From Kroppenstedtia guangzhouensis (lineage in GTDB: Bacteria > Bacillota > Bacilli > Thermoactinomycetales > DSM-45169): a DNA stretch of 64,000 nt. Of the stretch, positions 35,732 to 44,823 are shown piece after piece; the first letter of the stretch is position 1, and each line of letters opens with the position of its first letter. A model generated the notes under the pieces. The model did not search any database and was not told the origin of the DNA. It saw nothing but the letters and a program-made list of their open reading frames with translations. The DNA is taken from positions 186,001 to 250,000 of the forward strand of contig NZ_BMEX01000004.1 in NCBI RefSeq assembly GCF_014637345.1, given 5' to 3'. The translations under genes were made by a program, and so were the position numbers.

Positions 35732-36652
35732 ATGGGTTACGCAATCAGAACCGTCACTGGAGATATTCTACCCAAAACACTGGGGCCGACTTTGATCCAC
35801 GAACACGTCGTATTGGATCTCTCCCGGATCCGGAAAGATCAGGATGCCATACTGGCCGACTCCGATCCACTGAACCGGGAGCTGCAAAATCTCCGCGCTG
35901 CCGGTTGCGGCGGGATCGTGGAAGTGACCAACCGGGGAATGGGCAGGGATGTCCAATCCCTGGCCGTTCTTTCCCGGAGACACGGGATTCCAATCGTTGC
36001 TGCAACGGGCTTTTATAAACAGTCCTATTACACAGAAGAGGTATTTCAAAAAACCGAAGAAGAGCTGACAGAACGGTTTGTGAAAGAACTGACGGTGGAA
36101 GTGGAGGGCACTGGCATTCGCGCTGGAATCATCTCCGAAATTGGCAGCAGTCTCCATGAGATCACACCGGATGAATACAAAGTGTTCCAAGCAGCTATCC
36201 AGGCGCAAAGAAAAACCGGCGCCCCTCTTAGTACCCATTGTGAAATGGGCACTATGGGATCTGAACAGCTCTCCCTCTTTTCCCGAGCCGACCTGGATCT
36301 TTCCAAAGTTTCCATCGGCCATCAGGATCTGAACGGAAACCGCCAAGAATATGAAGCTCTGCTCAGGTCAGGCGTCTACATCCAGTTTGATACCATCGGA
36401 AAAAATGCTTACCGTCCAGATGAAGAACGGTTGGATGATCTTCTGTGGATCCTGGACAAAGGATACGTAAAACAGATCATGTTATCCACAGACATCACCA
36501 AAAAGTCCTACCTGAAAGTAAACGGGGGATTCGGTTATGAACACTTGTTTACCGATTTTCTTCCCCGATTGAAAGAAAGGGGCGTCCACCAAAGAGAAAT
36601 CGATACCATGATGGTGGACAATCCCCGGCGCTTCCTGTCATTTACGCTGTAA
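35732..36652 (+). CDS. php: Phosphotriesterase homology protein (Php/YhfV)
   Basis: A 306-residue amidohydrolase-superfamily (beta/alpha)8 barrel. Metal ligands can be read as H23 and H25 (HEH), bridging E136 (SEIG, where phosphotriesterase has a carboxylated Lys), H169 (STHCEMG), H197 (IGHQD) and D254 (STDITKK). Use of Glu as bridge matches E. coli Php. ATG behind GGGAGGAA. Php has no proven natural substrate; a lactonase or phosphodiester hydrolase role is suggested by the fold. Fifth gene of the operon; about 150 bp separate it from yhfS. Confidence 0.9.
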   Translation: MGYAIRTVTGDILPKTLGPTLIHEHVVLDLSRIRKDQDAILADSDPLNRELQNLRAAGCGGIVEVTNRGMGRDVQSLAVLSRRHGIPIVAATGFYKQSYYTEEVFQKTEEELTERFVKELTVEVEGTGIRAGIISEIGSSLHEITPDEYKVFQAAIQAQRKTGAPLSTHCEMGTMGSEQLSLFSRADLDLSKVSIGHQDLNGNRQEYEALLRSGVYIQFDTIGKNAYRPDEERLDDLLWILDKGYVKQIMLSTDITKKSYLKVNGGFGYEHLFTDFLPRLKERGVHQREIDTMMVDNPRRFLSFTL

Positions 36653-36800
36653 ATAAAGAACACAAAAAGGACTGACAAGGGCGGTTGTGGTCGGCGTGAT
36701 CACTGGCATCGGGGCTGTGGCCGGTTGTTTAAACCACCTCAATAACATGCACATATAGGGAATATCTAGGGTTGCTGTTTAGCTTCTGAGGAGGAGGATC

Positions 36801-37910
36801 ATGGGACCTGCAAATTTGAACACAATGACGGTGAATGAAGCGAAGGAAATGCAATTCCGACTGACAGAAGCGATCGCTTCAACATTCCGGGGAAATGAGT
36901 TTCTGAATCTCGGAGACCTGGGGGTGGTCCCCGGTAAGGGCAGGCCTTTGCAAACGGAAAAAGTGGAGGAGGTTTTGGCTCGATTTTTCGGGGTTGAAGC
37001 ATGTGCACTTGTAAGAGGAGCCGGAACAGGAGCCATTCGCACGATTTTGGCGGTATTGACCGAACCGGGAGACCCATTGATGGTACACACCAGCCCGATG
37101 TACCAAACAACAAAGGAGACGGTTCGTTTGATGGGGTTAATCCCCAAAGTTGTGGATTACAACAATTCAGAGGCATTGAGAAATGCTCTTAAGGAACAAC
37201 GGGATTGTAAAGTGTTTTATGTGCAACATTCCCGACAACACCCGGAAGATACCTATGATCTGGACTCTGTGATCCAATTGGTCCGCAGTTACCGTCCCGA
37301 TCTGCCCATTGTGGTGGATGATAACTACACAGCCCTGAAGGTGCCCAAAATCGGGGTTGAACTGGGAGCCTCCTTTTCCTGTTTTTCCGGGTTTAAACTG
37401 CTGGGCCCTCCCGGCATCGGAATCGTCGTGGGGAAAAAGGAACCCATCGATACCCTTAAGAAACGCAACTATTCCGGTGGCGGACAGGTTCAGGGGTTTG
37501 AAGCCATGGAGCTTCTCCGCTCCCTGGTCATGGCTCCGGTGGCCATCGCTGTTCAGACGGAACAAGTGGATTTTTTGTGCCGGGGATTGAACAATGGGGA
37601 AGTTCCACTGGTAGCCAAAGCTTATATCACCTTTTCTCAATCCAAGAATGTCATATTGGAACTGGAGGAACCCATCGCCCCCCAGGTGATTGCCGCCAGC
37701 GAGAAATACGGCGCCGCGATCTATCCCGTAGGTGCCGAGTCCCGTTACGAAGTGCTTCCCATGATCTACCGTCCGTCGGGAACCTTTTTGGAAAGCCGTC
37801 CGCAACTGGCACAAACGGGAATCCGCCTCAATCCCATGCGGGCAGGAGCGGAACTGACCATGGAAATCTTGCGCAAGGCGATCGCCGATGTGACCGGGGA
37901 GCGGGTATAA
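36801..37910 (+). CDS. yhfS: YhfS, PLP-dependent aminotransferase-fold enzyme
   Basis: A 369-residue fold-type I PLP enzyme. The cofactor Asp is in VVDDNYTA (about 173) and the Schiff-base Lys is K199 in CFSGFKLLGPPG; GAGTGAIR near 73 fits the phosphate-binding cup. It belongs to the YhfS group related to cystathionine/aminotransferase enzymes. ATG follows GGAGGAGG. The one-base gap to yhfX shows tight coupling. Probable transamination or C-S/C-N elimination on an unknown substrate. Confidence 0.85.
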   Translation: MGPANLNTMTVNEAKEMQFRLTEAIASTFRGNEFLNLGDLGVVPGKGRPLQTEKVEEVLARFFGVEACALVRGAGTGAIRTILAVLTEPGDPLMVHTSPMYQTTKETVRLMGLIPKVVDYNNSEALRNALKEQRDCKVFYVQHSRQHPEDTYDLDSVIQLVRSYRPDLPIVVDDNYTALKVPKIGVELGASFSCFSGFKLLGPPGIGIVVGKKEPIDTLKKRNYSGGGQVQGFEAMELLRSLVMAPVAIAVQTEQVDFLCRGLNNGEVPLVAKAYITFSQSKNVILELEEPIAPQVIAASEKYGAAIYPVGAESRYEVLPMIYRPSGTFLESRPQLAQTGIRLNPMRAGAELTMEILRKAIADVTGERV

Positions 37911-37911
37911 C

Positions 37912-39078
37912 ATGTTTCTTTCCACAACCATCTCCCAAAACCCCCGGTTGGCGGAGTATGCCGTTCATCTGCACCAAAGGGGAACGATTCGTCCCAACAC
38001 CTATGTTCTCGACCTGGATACCATCAGTGAAAATGCCGCCAAACTGGCTGAAACCGCCCGGAAAAATGGAATGAAGCTCTATATGATGACCAAACAGGTC
38101 GGACGTAATCCTGAAGTGGCACAGGCCGTTGCCGACTCCATCCCCAGTGCGGTGGCAGTCGATCCTTGGGAGGCGCTCCATCTGGCCAAAGCCGGGATTC
38201 CACTGGGACATGTCGGACATTTAGTGCAGATTCCCTCTTCCATGGTGGAAGCAATTCTCGATTACCACCCAGAAGTGATTACTGTCTTCTCCCTGGAAAA
38301 AGCTCGGGAAATATCCGAGGCGGCCCGTGCCCGCCACTACCGGCAAGACCTTTTGCTGAAAGTGACGGGAGAAGAGGATTACGTTTATGAAGGTCAATGG
38401 GGAGGGTTTAGGGAAAAAGAATGGATCTCAGCGGCCCGGGAAATCGAAGCCTTGCCAGGGGTGCGTATCGCCGGCGTCACCGCCTTTCCCTGCCTGCTGT
38501 ATGATGGAAAAGAGATCGTCCCCACGCCCAATTTTGAAACCCTGATTCGCGCTAAACGCACCCTGGAAGAGGGATTGAACCGCCCGCTGGATCAAATCAA
38601 CGCCCCCAGTGCCACCTCCTGTGCCAGCCTCTCTCTGCTGAAATCCATGGGAGCTACACATGGAGAACCTGGACACGCTTTGACGGGGACCACTCCCTTA
38701 CACCAGCACCCCGGTCAACCGGAGCAACCGGCCATCGTCTATATCAGCGAGATTTCCCATCGCGAGGGGGACGTCGCCTATGCCTACGGAGGAGGCCACT
38801 ATCGTCGCTCCCGGATGCGACTAGCCATGATCGGGCGCAACTTGGAGGAGATGATGAACCGGAAAGTACCCCTGATGGAACTGGCACCGGAAGCCATCGA
38901 TTATACCATCGGACTCCATGTGGGAAAGATGCCGGTCGAAGTGGGCGAAACTGTCTTATTCGCTTTTCGGACCCAGATTTTTGTCACCCGCAGCGAAGTC
39001 GCCGTGGTATCGGGGTTGCATTCGGGAAGACCTGAGATCAAGGGAATCTATAACCACTTGGGAGAGTCACTTAGTTGA
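37912..39078 (+). CDS. yhfX: YhfX, alanine racemase-like PLP enzyme
   Basis: A 388-residue protein with the N-terminal fold-type III barrel of alanine racemases. The PLP Lys is K61 in LYMMTKQVGRNP, and conserved GHVGHLVQ, ATHGEPGHALTG and AYGGGHYRRS segments follow. It matches E. coli YhfX, whose reaction is unknown. Overlaps nothing but sits one base after yhfS. A racemase or a D-amino-acid decarboxylase/aldolase activity would be consistent with the fold. Confidence 0.86.
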   Translation: MFLSTTISQNPRLAEYAVHLHQRGTIRPNTYVLDLDTISENAAKLAETARKNGMKLYMMTKQVGRNPEVAQAVADSIPSAVAVDPWEALHLAKAGIPLGHVGHLVQIPSSMVEAILDYHPEVITVFSLEKAREISEAARARHYRQDLLLKVTGEEDYVYEGQWGGFREKEWISAAREIEALPGVRIAGVTAFPCLLYDGKEIVPTPNFETLIRAKRTLEEGLNRPLDQINAPSATSCASLSLLKSMGATHGEPGHALTGTTPLHQHPGQPEQPAIVYISEISHREGDVAYAYGGGHYRRSRMRLAMIGRNLEEMMNRKVPLMELAPEAIDYTIGLHVGKMPVEVGETVLFAFRTQIFVTRSEVAVVSGLHSGRPEIKGIYNHLGESLS

Positions 39079-39094
39079 GAGAAGGTCGATTGGG

Positions 39095-40300
39095 ATGAAA
39101 AAACGGGCCATCTTACTCATATTGGACAGCTTGGGAGTCGGAGCCATGGATGATGTGCCAAAGGTACGTCCCCGTGATGTTGGGGCCGATACCTTTCGCC
39201 ATATCCTGGATCAGGCGGAACAGATCGAGATCCCCAACCTGGAGAAGTTGGGGATCAATCAACTGCTGCATCATCCCCGTCTCCGGAACCAACCTCCCCT
39301 GGCCAGCTGGGGCACCCTGAACTTACAGCATGAAGGGGCGGACAGCTATGCCGGTCACCAGGAAATCATGGGAACCCGACCCCGAAAACCGGTGCGGGAG
39401 CCTTTTGTGAAAGTTCTCCCCCGTGTGAAAAAAGCGTTGCAAAATGAAGGATATCGCGTGGAAGTCCCGAATCCCGATCTCCCATACCTGTGGGTGAATC
39501 CCGGAGTCGTCATCGGAGACAACATCGAAACCGACTACGGACAGATTTACAACGTCTCCGCCGCTTTGGACGTGATTTCCTTTGCGGAGGTACTGAAAAT
39601 CGGAAAAGCCGTCCGGGAAGAAGTGCGGGTCAATCGTGTGATCGCCCTGGGCGGAGAAGGAATCTCCCCCGAACATCTCCGACAGAATGTGGAACGCCGG
39701 GAAGACGGCCTGATCGGTCTCAACTCCCCAAAATCGGGTGTTTACAGGAAAAATTACCAAGCACGCCACCTTGGCTACGGTGTCGACCCGGAGAAACAGA
39801 TCCCCACACTCTTGGTCCGGGCCGGCTGGCCCGTCCATCTGATCGGAAAAATGCAGGATGTGATCACATGTGAAGGGGCCGAAACCCTTCCCGGCGTGGA
39901 TACGGACCAGGTGATGCGAAATGTGAGAAATCGTTTCAGTCAGCTGGAGCGGGGACTGATCGCCGCAACCGTTCAGGAAACCGACCTGGCAGGTCATGCG
40001 GAGGATGTCAACCGCTATGCCCGGAAAATCATGCAGGTGGACCGGCATTTAGGCCCACTTCTGGATCAGATGGGAGAAAACGACTTGCTTCTGATCAGCG
40101 CCGATCACGGCAATGATCCCACTGCTGGCCACAGTCAACACACCCGGGAAAAAACGTTTATCTTGTCATACAATCAAAAAAGGCCTGCCGCCTTCCTTGG
40201 CCATCGGTCCACCCTGTCCGATATCGCTGCCACCCTGTCACAGTTCTTTCGCGTTCCGCCTCCGGAAAACGGAACTGGATTTTATAAAGAGAGGAAATGA
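39095..40300 (+). CDS. yhfW: YhfW, phosphopentomutase-like metalloenzyme
   Basis: A 401-residue member of the alkaline-phosphatase/phosphopentomutase superfamily. ILLILDSLGVGAMDD at the N-terminus carries the first metal Asp and NADHGND-type ligands appear as SADHGNDPTAGHSQHTREK near the C-terminus; the central GHQEIMGT segment supplies further ligands. ATG 39095 follows GAGAAGG; the long open frame upstream overlaps yhfX and is not used. Last gene of the operon, before a repeat and a strong terminator. Its presence implies a phosphorylated sugar or polyol intermediate. Confidence 0.88.
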   Translation: MKKRAILLILDSLGVGAMDDVPKVRPRDVGADTFRHILDQAEQIEIPNLEKLGINQLLHHPRLRNQPPLASWGTLNLQHEGADSYAGHQEIMGTRPRKPVREPFVKVLPRVKKALQNEGYRVEVPNPDLPYLWVNPGVVIGDNIETDYGQIYNVSAALDVISFAEVLKIGKAVREEVRVNRVIALGGEGISPEHLRQNVERREDGLIGLNSPKSGVYRKNYQARHLGYGVDPEKQIPTLLVRAGWPVHLIGKMQDVITCEGAETLPGVDTDQVMRNVRNRFSQLERGLIAATVQETDLAGHAEDVNRYARKIMQVDRHLGPLLDQMGENDLLLISADHGNDPTAGHSQHTREKTFILSYNQKRPAAFLGHRSTLSDIAATLSQFFRVPPPENGTGFYKERK

Positions 40301-40317
40301 ATCGGGAAACCTTTATT

Positions 40318-40438
40318 AGAAGCATTGTGGAAAACAGGGAGGGTTGGGTTTCACATAGAGTGACTTTGGCTCGTAAGAACAACCGGAAGGTCATGTGAAA
40401 CCCAATCCCACTTCAAACGCAGTAAATCACAATACTTT
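40318..40438. repeat. Dispersed palindromic element, copy B
   Basis: 121 bp. Left end AGAAGCATTGTGG and right end TCACAATACTTT are inverted repeats of each other; inside, TTGGGTTTCACAT and ATGTGAAACCCAA form a 13-bp perfect inverted repeat. Placed 17 bp after the yhfW stop. Closely similar to copies at 6089 and 42921. Confidence 0.8.
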
Positions 40439-40444
40439 TAGGTC

Positions 40445-40470
40445 CTGGCTTCTATAAGCCAGTTTTTTTT
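40445..40470 (+). terminator. Strong intrinsic terminator of the yhf operon
   Basis: The stem CTGGCTT/AAGCCAG has a four-base loop and is followed by eight or more Ts. Confidence 0.9.
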
Positions 40471-40679
40471 TGCGTTAAGTTTAAGTGTAAACTGAGAGGT
40501 GATCCTTGATCCCGGGTTCGGTCCTGGAAGCCTTCAGCAGATTGGGAAAACCCTTAAGGAAGTGTCACGAGGAAGAATGTGGCCCCTAAACGCACTCCCG
40601 AAGACCACTCACTGAATGGAATAGAAACCTTCATCCCGAAGCACCAGCCTATTTTCACATGAGGTCAGGTGAGTATAAC

Positions 40680-41690
40680 ATGTCGACGAAGAAGCGGTTG
40701 CTTCTGAATAATACCGGAAGACGGGTGTGGGTGTGGTTCCTTCTCTGCGTCCTGATCTTTGTATATTTCAATAACAGCTCGTTATTTGTACAATCCGGTT
40801 CCGGGAAGCCGAAGCTGCTGGCCCATCGTGGGCTGGCTCAAACCTTTGACATGGAGGGGGTGACCAATGAAACCTGCACCGCGGAGCGGATCCATCCGCC
40901 GGAGCATCCTTATCTGGAGAATACGATCCCCTCGATGCGGGCGGCATTTGCGGCCGGTGCCGATGTGGTGGAACTGGATGTTCATCTGACAGCGGATGAT
41001 CAGTTTGCCGTGTTTCATGACTGGACTCTGGATTGCCGGACCGAAGGCACAGGGGTCACACGGGATTACACGATGGCGAAGCTGAAGCAACTGGATGTGG
41101 GCTACGGTTATACTGCTGATGGGGGCAAAACCTTTCCTTTTCGCGGGAAAGGAGTCGCCCTCATGCCCTCACTGGATGAAGTCTTGTCCACTTTTCCCGA
41201 TCGTTCTTTTCTCATCCATGTGAAAAGTGAGGATCCGGAAGAGGGGGTGAAGCTGGCAAAGCGCCTCTCCGCTCTGCCACAGGAGCATCGGAAACGCCTC
41301 AGTGTATACGGCGGAGATCAACCGATCAAAACGTTACACCGACACCTTCCGGATGTCCGTGTCATGTCCCGGGAAACGATGAAAGATTGTCTGATCCCCT
41401 ACATCGGGGTCGGTTGGACCGGGGTCGTTCCCTCCGCCTGCGAGCAGACACAACTGCACATTCCTGAAAAAATCGCCCCTTGGCTTTGGGGCTGGCCCGA
41501 CCGTTTTATGGAACGGATGGATCGGGTCGACACACGTGTTATCCTGGTGGCCGGCAGCGGGGGTTTCTCTGAAGGATTCGATACAGGCGAAGATCTCAAC
41601 CGAATCCCCTCCGGCTACTCCGGTTGGATCTGGACCAACCGCATCGACCGGATCGCTCCCAGGGTGAAGGGGGAGGGAGATTCAGATTAG
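40680..41690 (+). CDS. Glycerophosphodiester phosphodiesterase, membrane-anchored
   Basis: A 336-residue GDPD-family enzyme. A membrane segment at about residues 16-33 (VWFLLCVLIFVYF) looks like an uncleaved signal anchor. The catalytic barrel starts with LLAHRG, then ENTIPS, VELDVHLTADDQFAVFHD (metal Glu/Asp and catalytic His), and a later HVKSEDPEEG. It would hydrolyse glycerophosphodiesters or glycerol-phosphate polymers outside the membrane. An insertion with CTAERIHPPEHPYL between HRG and ENT is longer than in simple GDPDs. ATG 40680 follows AGGTGAG; ATG 40659 lacks a ribosome site. Confidence 0.88.
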   Translation: MSTKKRLLLNNTGRRVWVWFLLCVLIFVYFNNSSLFVQSGSGKPKLLAHRGLAQTFDMEGVTNETCTAERIHPPEHPYLENTIPSMRAAFAAGADVVELDVHLTADDQFAVFHDWTLDCRTEGTGVTRDYTMAKLKQLDVGYGYTADGGKTFPFRGKGVALMPSLDEVLSTFPDRSFLIHVKSEDPEEGVKLAKRLSALPQEHRKRLSVYGGDQPIKTLHRHLPDVRVMSRETMKDCLIPYIGVGWTGVVPSACEQTQLHIPEKIAPWLWGWPDRFMERMDRVDTRVILVAGSGGFSEGFDTGEDLNRIPSGYSGWIWTNRIDRIAPRVKGEGDSD

Positions 41691-41842
41691 GAAAGTTTGG
41701 TCGGTATGGGGGAACAAGTCGTCCCTTGGGGAGGGGGCCAACCTGTGATATGTGATAACAAATCAGGAAATCCATTAACCACCCCATACAGGGTGTTGCT
41801 GACAAACCTGATCCGTGCTTTGCAGACAGGAGGGACAAACCT

Positions 41843-42922
41843 ATGAGACCATATTCCATCGCATTGATTCCGGGGGATGGGATCGGAGTGGATGTGATCC
41901 GGGAAGGAAAAAAAGTGTTGGATACGATCGCGGACATCGACGGATCCCTTGCTTTGTCTTACCGCGAGTTTGACTGGAGCTGTGAATACTACCTCCAACA
42001 TGGCAAAATGATGCCGGAAGACGGACTGGAGATCCTGAAAGACTTTGATTCCATCTATCTGGGGGCCGTCGGTTATCCCGGCGTGCCGGATCACGTTTCT
42101 CTTTGGGGGTTGTTGTTGCCGATTCGCCGTACCTTTCAACAGTATATCAACCTTCGGCCTGTAAAGTTGCTCCGCGGCATCCGTTCCCCCCTCGCCGGAC
42201 GCGGAGCGGAGGACCTCGACTTTCTGGTGGTCAGGGAGAACAATGAAGGGGAATATTCCAACATGGGCGGTCGCATCTACGAGGGAACCGAACAGGACAT
42301 GGCGATTCAGAACACCGTCTTCACCCGGACCGGTGTGGAGCGGGTGTTGCGCTATGCTTTCCAGGCGGTCCGGGATCAGGGGAAACGTAGACGGCTGACG
42401 GCAGCCACCAAATCCAACGGGATCAACTATACGATGCCGTTCTGGGACGAATATGTGCGCAAGATTCAGCAGGAGTTTCCCGATGTGGAAACCCGTCTTG
42501 TTCATATCGACGCCTTGTCCGCCTTTTTTGTCACCCAACCGGACACCTTTGATGTAGTGGTGGCTTCCAATCTGTTCGGAGATATCCTGACCGATTTGGG
42601 AGCCGCCATTGTCGGCGGAATCGGAATTGCTCCGTCGGCCAACATCAACCCGGAGAAAAAATATCCCTCCATGTTTGAACCTGTTCACGGTTCAGCCCCG
42701 GACATCGCTGGCAAAGGCATCGCCAATCCCGTGGCCGCCATCTGGTGTGCCTCCATGATGTTGGATCACTTGGGGGAGTGTGCGGCGGCGGAAGCGATCC
42801 TGGAGGCGCTCCAGGACGTTTTGGAAGAGGGACAAAAAGTGACGCCGGACCTCGGCGGAAGCGCCCGGACGGAAGAGATGGGAGATGCGGTTTGCGACAA
42901 GCTGAAGGAAAAGTTGGGCTAG
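41843..42922 (+). CDS. Tartrate dehydrogenase / D-malate dehydrogenase family
   Basis: A 359-residue NAD-dependent decarboxylating dehydrogenase of the isocitrate/isopropylmalate family. IPGDGIGVDV at the N-terminus, the SLWGLLLPIRRTFQQYINLRP segment typical of tartrate/D-malate enzymes instead of the LeuB loop, VRENNEGEYS, SNLFGDILTD and FEPVHGSAPDIAGK are present. Closest described types are B. subtilis YcsA and E. coli DmlA. ATG follows AGGAGGGA. The stop codon overlaps the dispersed repeat that begins at 42921. Exact substrate (tartrate, D-malate or a 3-alkylmalate) cannot be fixed from sequence. Confidence 0.9.
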   Translation: MRPYSIALIPGDGIGVDVIREGKKVLDTIADIDGSLALSYREFDWSCEYYLQHGKMMPEDGLEILKDFDSIYLGAVGYPGVPDHVSLWGLLLPIRRTFQQYINLRPVKLLRGIRSPLAGRGAEDLDFLVVRENNEGEYSNMGGRIYEGTEQDMAIQNTVFTRTGVERVLRYAFQAVRDQGKRRRLTAATKSNGINYTMPFWDEYVRKIQQEFPDVETRLVHIDALSAFFVTQPDTFDVVVASNLFGDILTDLGAAIVGGIGIAPSANINPEKKYPSMFEPVHGSAPDIAGKGIANPVAAIWCASMMLDHLGECAAAEAILEALQDVLEEGQKVTPDLGGSARTEEMGDAVCDKLKEKLG

Positions 42923-43037
42923 AAGCGTTGTGAAAAAAGCTATTCGTGGGGAGGGTTGGGTTTCACATGGGGTGATTTAAACGACATGTGAAACCCAATC
43001 CCGACCGCCTTCAAACGCAGTAAATCACAACACTTCT
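42921..43037. repeat. Dispersed palindromic element, copy C
   Basis: 117 bp and the cleanest copy. The ends AGAAGCGTTGTGA and TCACAACACTTCT match as inverted repeats at 12 of 13 positions. Internally TTGGGTTTCACATG and CATGTGAAACCCAA form a 14-bp perfect inverted repeat around 16 bases. The tail CAAACGCAGTAAATCACAA is shared with copy B. It starts within the stop codon of the preceding gene. Confidence 0.85.
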
Positions 43038-43583
43038 CATATACGGTAACAGGGCTGTTGATTAACCAGAAATGGGCGGCGGAAGGGAGTCGTGTGCTGC
43101 CAAAGCGACCTTTGTACCACAGGCACTACAGTCCGGATGGGCTGAAGCCCTGGATTTAAGGAAGCCATCCTACCCAGCGGAGAATCTGGAGAGAGGGCGT
43201 TTTGGGGCAACATTCTTCCTTGTGTTGCTTCCGTAAGGCTTTGCCCCTGCCCGATCGGAAGATTTGGAGCGGCCATCATTACTTCCTTGCTGGATGGCAA
43301 CCAGAGCGTGTAGAACACGATCTCCCCACCCAAAATATGGCTAATCAACAGCCTGATACGGTGAGAAAACAATGAAGTTGCAGGTTGGCGTTTGTACTCC
43401 ACAGGCGTCAACTTTTTTAATTTCGGGATCTGTCCGCCCTCGCTTTGCATGATCGCTGCCACCAGTACTGCAGAGGTATAAGAAATTCTTATGTCAGAAA
43501 TAGAATATCTGTCTTTCACTGATCGGGATCGATCATGTTAACATCAGATCGAGAAGATCAAAATTTTCCGGAGGACGAAAAGG
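43038..43583. other. No gene supported; possible decayed DNA
   Basis: The only long frame, on the minus strand (43037-43519), has no ribosome site and low coding character. A short piece of it (KLKKLTPVEYKRQ, near 43390-43440) resembles the end of an IS3-type OrfB, so part of this region may be insertion-sequence debris. The last 30 bases carry the ribosome site of the next gene. Confidence 0.35.
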
Positions 43584-43925
43584 GTGGATCAGTTCTCAAT
43601 ATTATCGAAAAAGTACCTTGCCATTGTAAGGAATGGAAAGTTGATTTTGTTGGTCCGTGACAGAGATCCACGTGAATTTCAGATTCGGGACATCGACACC
43701 ATTGAAATCCACAAGCCTTTTCTTGGACTTAAAGGGTACATTCAAATCCGCCTCAAGAAAAACAAAGAGGCGAAGGATGTTTGGACAGCAGGGGCTCCCA
43801 GTGCAGTTCTTCTGATCTCCAAAGGGGAATACTCGGGATGGAAAACCATGGAGCAAATCATCAGCGGGTACCTCAAATCCAAGGATCAGGCCGGATCATC
43901 GGACACCAGGTGCTCCAACACATAA
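43584..43925 (+). CDS. Hypothetical protein, short PH-like domain
   Basis: A 113-residue soluble protein. The segment YLAIVRNGKLILLVRDRDPREFQIRDIDTIEI followed by KGYIQIRLKKN has the strand pattern of bacterial PH-like (DUF4429/YdjM-type) domains; this is a weak resemblance. GTG start at 43584 with GGAGG nine bases upstream. Its 3' end overlaps the convergent LysR gene by about 40 bases. Function unknown. Confidence 0.6.
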   Translation: MDQFSILSKKYLAIVRNGKLILLVRDRDPREFQIRDIDTIEIHKPFLGLKGYIQIRLKKNKEAKDVWTAGAPSAVLLISKGEYSGWKTMEQIISGYLKSKDQAGSSDTRCSNT

Positions 43926-44800
43926 CGTAAAAAGGTTTCCGCCGCCGGAGACAGATAGCGTCCTTCGACGAAAAAGACAGCGATGGGCCGCGAAATTGGC
44001 GGATCAAGAGAGAGGGGGACGACGGGTGGTCCCGGTGGTTCGGTCATGGTGCGAGGAAGCACCGCCACTCCCAGTCCCGCCGCAACCAGCGTTCGCGGTT
44101 CGGCACACTCGTAGAGAATGCGCGGCTTAAATCCCTTCTCCGCACATGTCGCCAGCAGGACGGCACGGACCCAGGAACCCTCCTTGAAGCAGATAAAGGT
44201 CTCTTCCTTCAGCTCCTTGAGGGAAATATGGTTTCGATCCGCCAATCGATGCCCTTTCGTGACCGCGAGGACCAGCTCATCCCGGTACAAAGTCTTTACC
44301 GCCAGATTGGCCGGGGGGTTCAGGCTGTCAACTTGTTCAGCAGACACTCCGTCCAATCTGGCGGCGATTACAAGATCGAGCTCACCCCTTTTCAAAGCGC
44401 CGAGCAACGGGATTGTCGTCTCCTCCCGGATGGATACCTCCACCCCTGGATACATCCGTCCGAACTCCACCAGAATGCGTGGCAGTCTGGCCTGCACCAA
44501 AGAGTCCAGTGTACCGATTCTTACCTTGCCGTGGGGAAAATCGACAAACATCCTGGCCTCGTCCTCGGCCCGCCTCACCTCGGCCAAAGTCCTTTCCGCA
44601 CCGATAAAAAACGCCTCCCCGGCTCTGGTCAGGGTCACTCCCCGACCGGAACGCTCAAAAAGCCTGATTCCCAATTCTTGCTCCAGGTTCCCGATCTGTT
44701 GCGAGAGTGCCGGCTGGGCGACCCTGAGCCGCTCCGCCGCCCGCGTGAAATTAGACAACCTCGCCGCCTCGACAAAGTACCTCAACTGTCTCAGTTCCAT
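43886..44800 (-). CDS. LysR-family transcriptional regulator
   Basis: A 304-residue regulator: N-terminal winged HTH (MELRQLRYFVEAARLSNFTRAAERLRVAQPALSQQI, split here as the classical LysR signature), followed by a substrate-binding domain (about 90-300; VRIGTLDSL, GELDLVIAAR, GLGVAVLPR). ATG start behind GGGGAAGAA. No divergent target gene adjoins; a palindrome at 44824-44838 upstream of its own start is a candidate autoregulatory site. It resembles CynR/CbbR-like members but the inducer is unknown. Confidence 0.92.
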   Translation of the reverse strand: MELRQLRYFVEAARLSNFTRAAERLRVAQPALSQQIGNLEQELGIRLFERSGRGVTLTRAGEAFFIGAERTLAEVRRAEDEARMFVDFPHGKVRIGTLDSLVQARLPRILVEFGRMYPGVEVSIREETTIPLLGALKRGELDLVIAARLDGVSAEQVDSLNPPANLAVKTLYRDELVLAVTKGHRLADRNHISLKELKEETFICFKEGSWVRAVLLATCAEKGFKPRILYECAEPRTLVAAGLGVAVLPRTMTEPPGPPVVPLSLDPPISRPIAVFFVEGRYLSPAAETFLRYVLEHLVSDDPA

Positions 44801-44823
44801 GCTTCTTCCCCTTTGTTGGTGGC

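Noticed and set aside
36687-36758. A 23-codon frame (VVGVITGIGAVAGCLNHLN...) between php and yhfS with a weak ribosome site
   Set aside because: Very short, GTG start, no similarity I can name; may be chance in the 148-bp gap.
38918-39094. N-terminal extension of yhfW
   Set aside because: It overlaps the end of yhfX in another frame; the family start and a ribosome site are at 39095.
43037-43519. A 160-codon minus-strand frame beside repeat copy C
   Set aside because: No ribosome site, no coding character and only a short IS3-like KLTPVEYKRQ piece; more likely debris.
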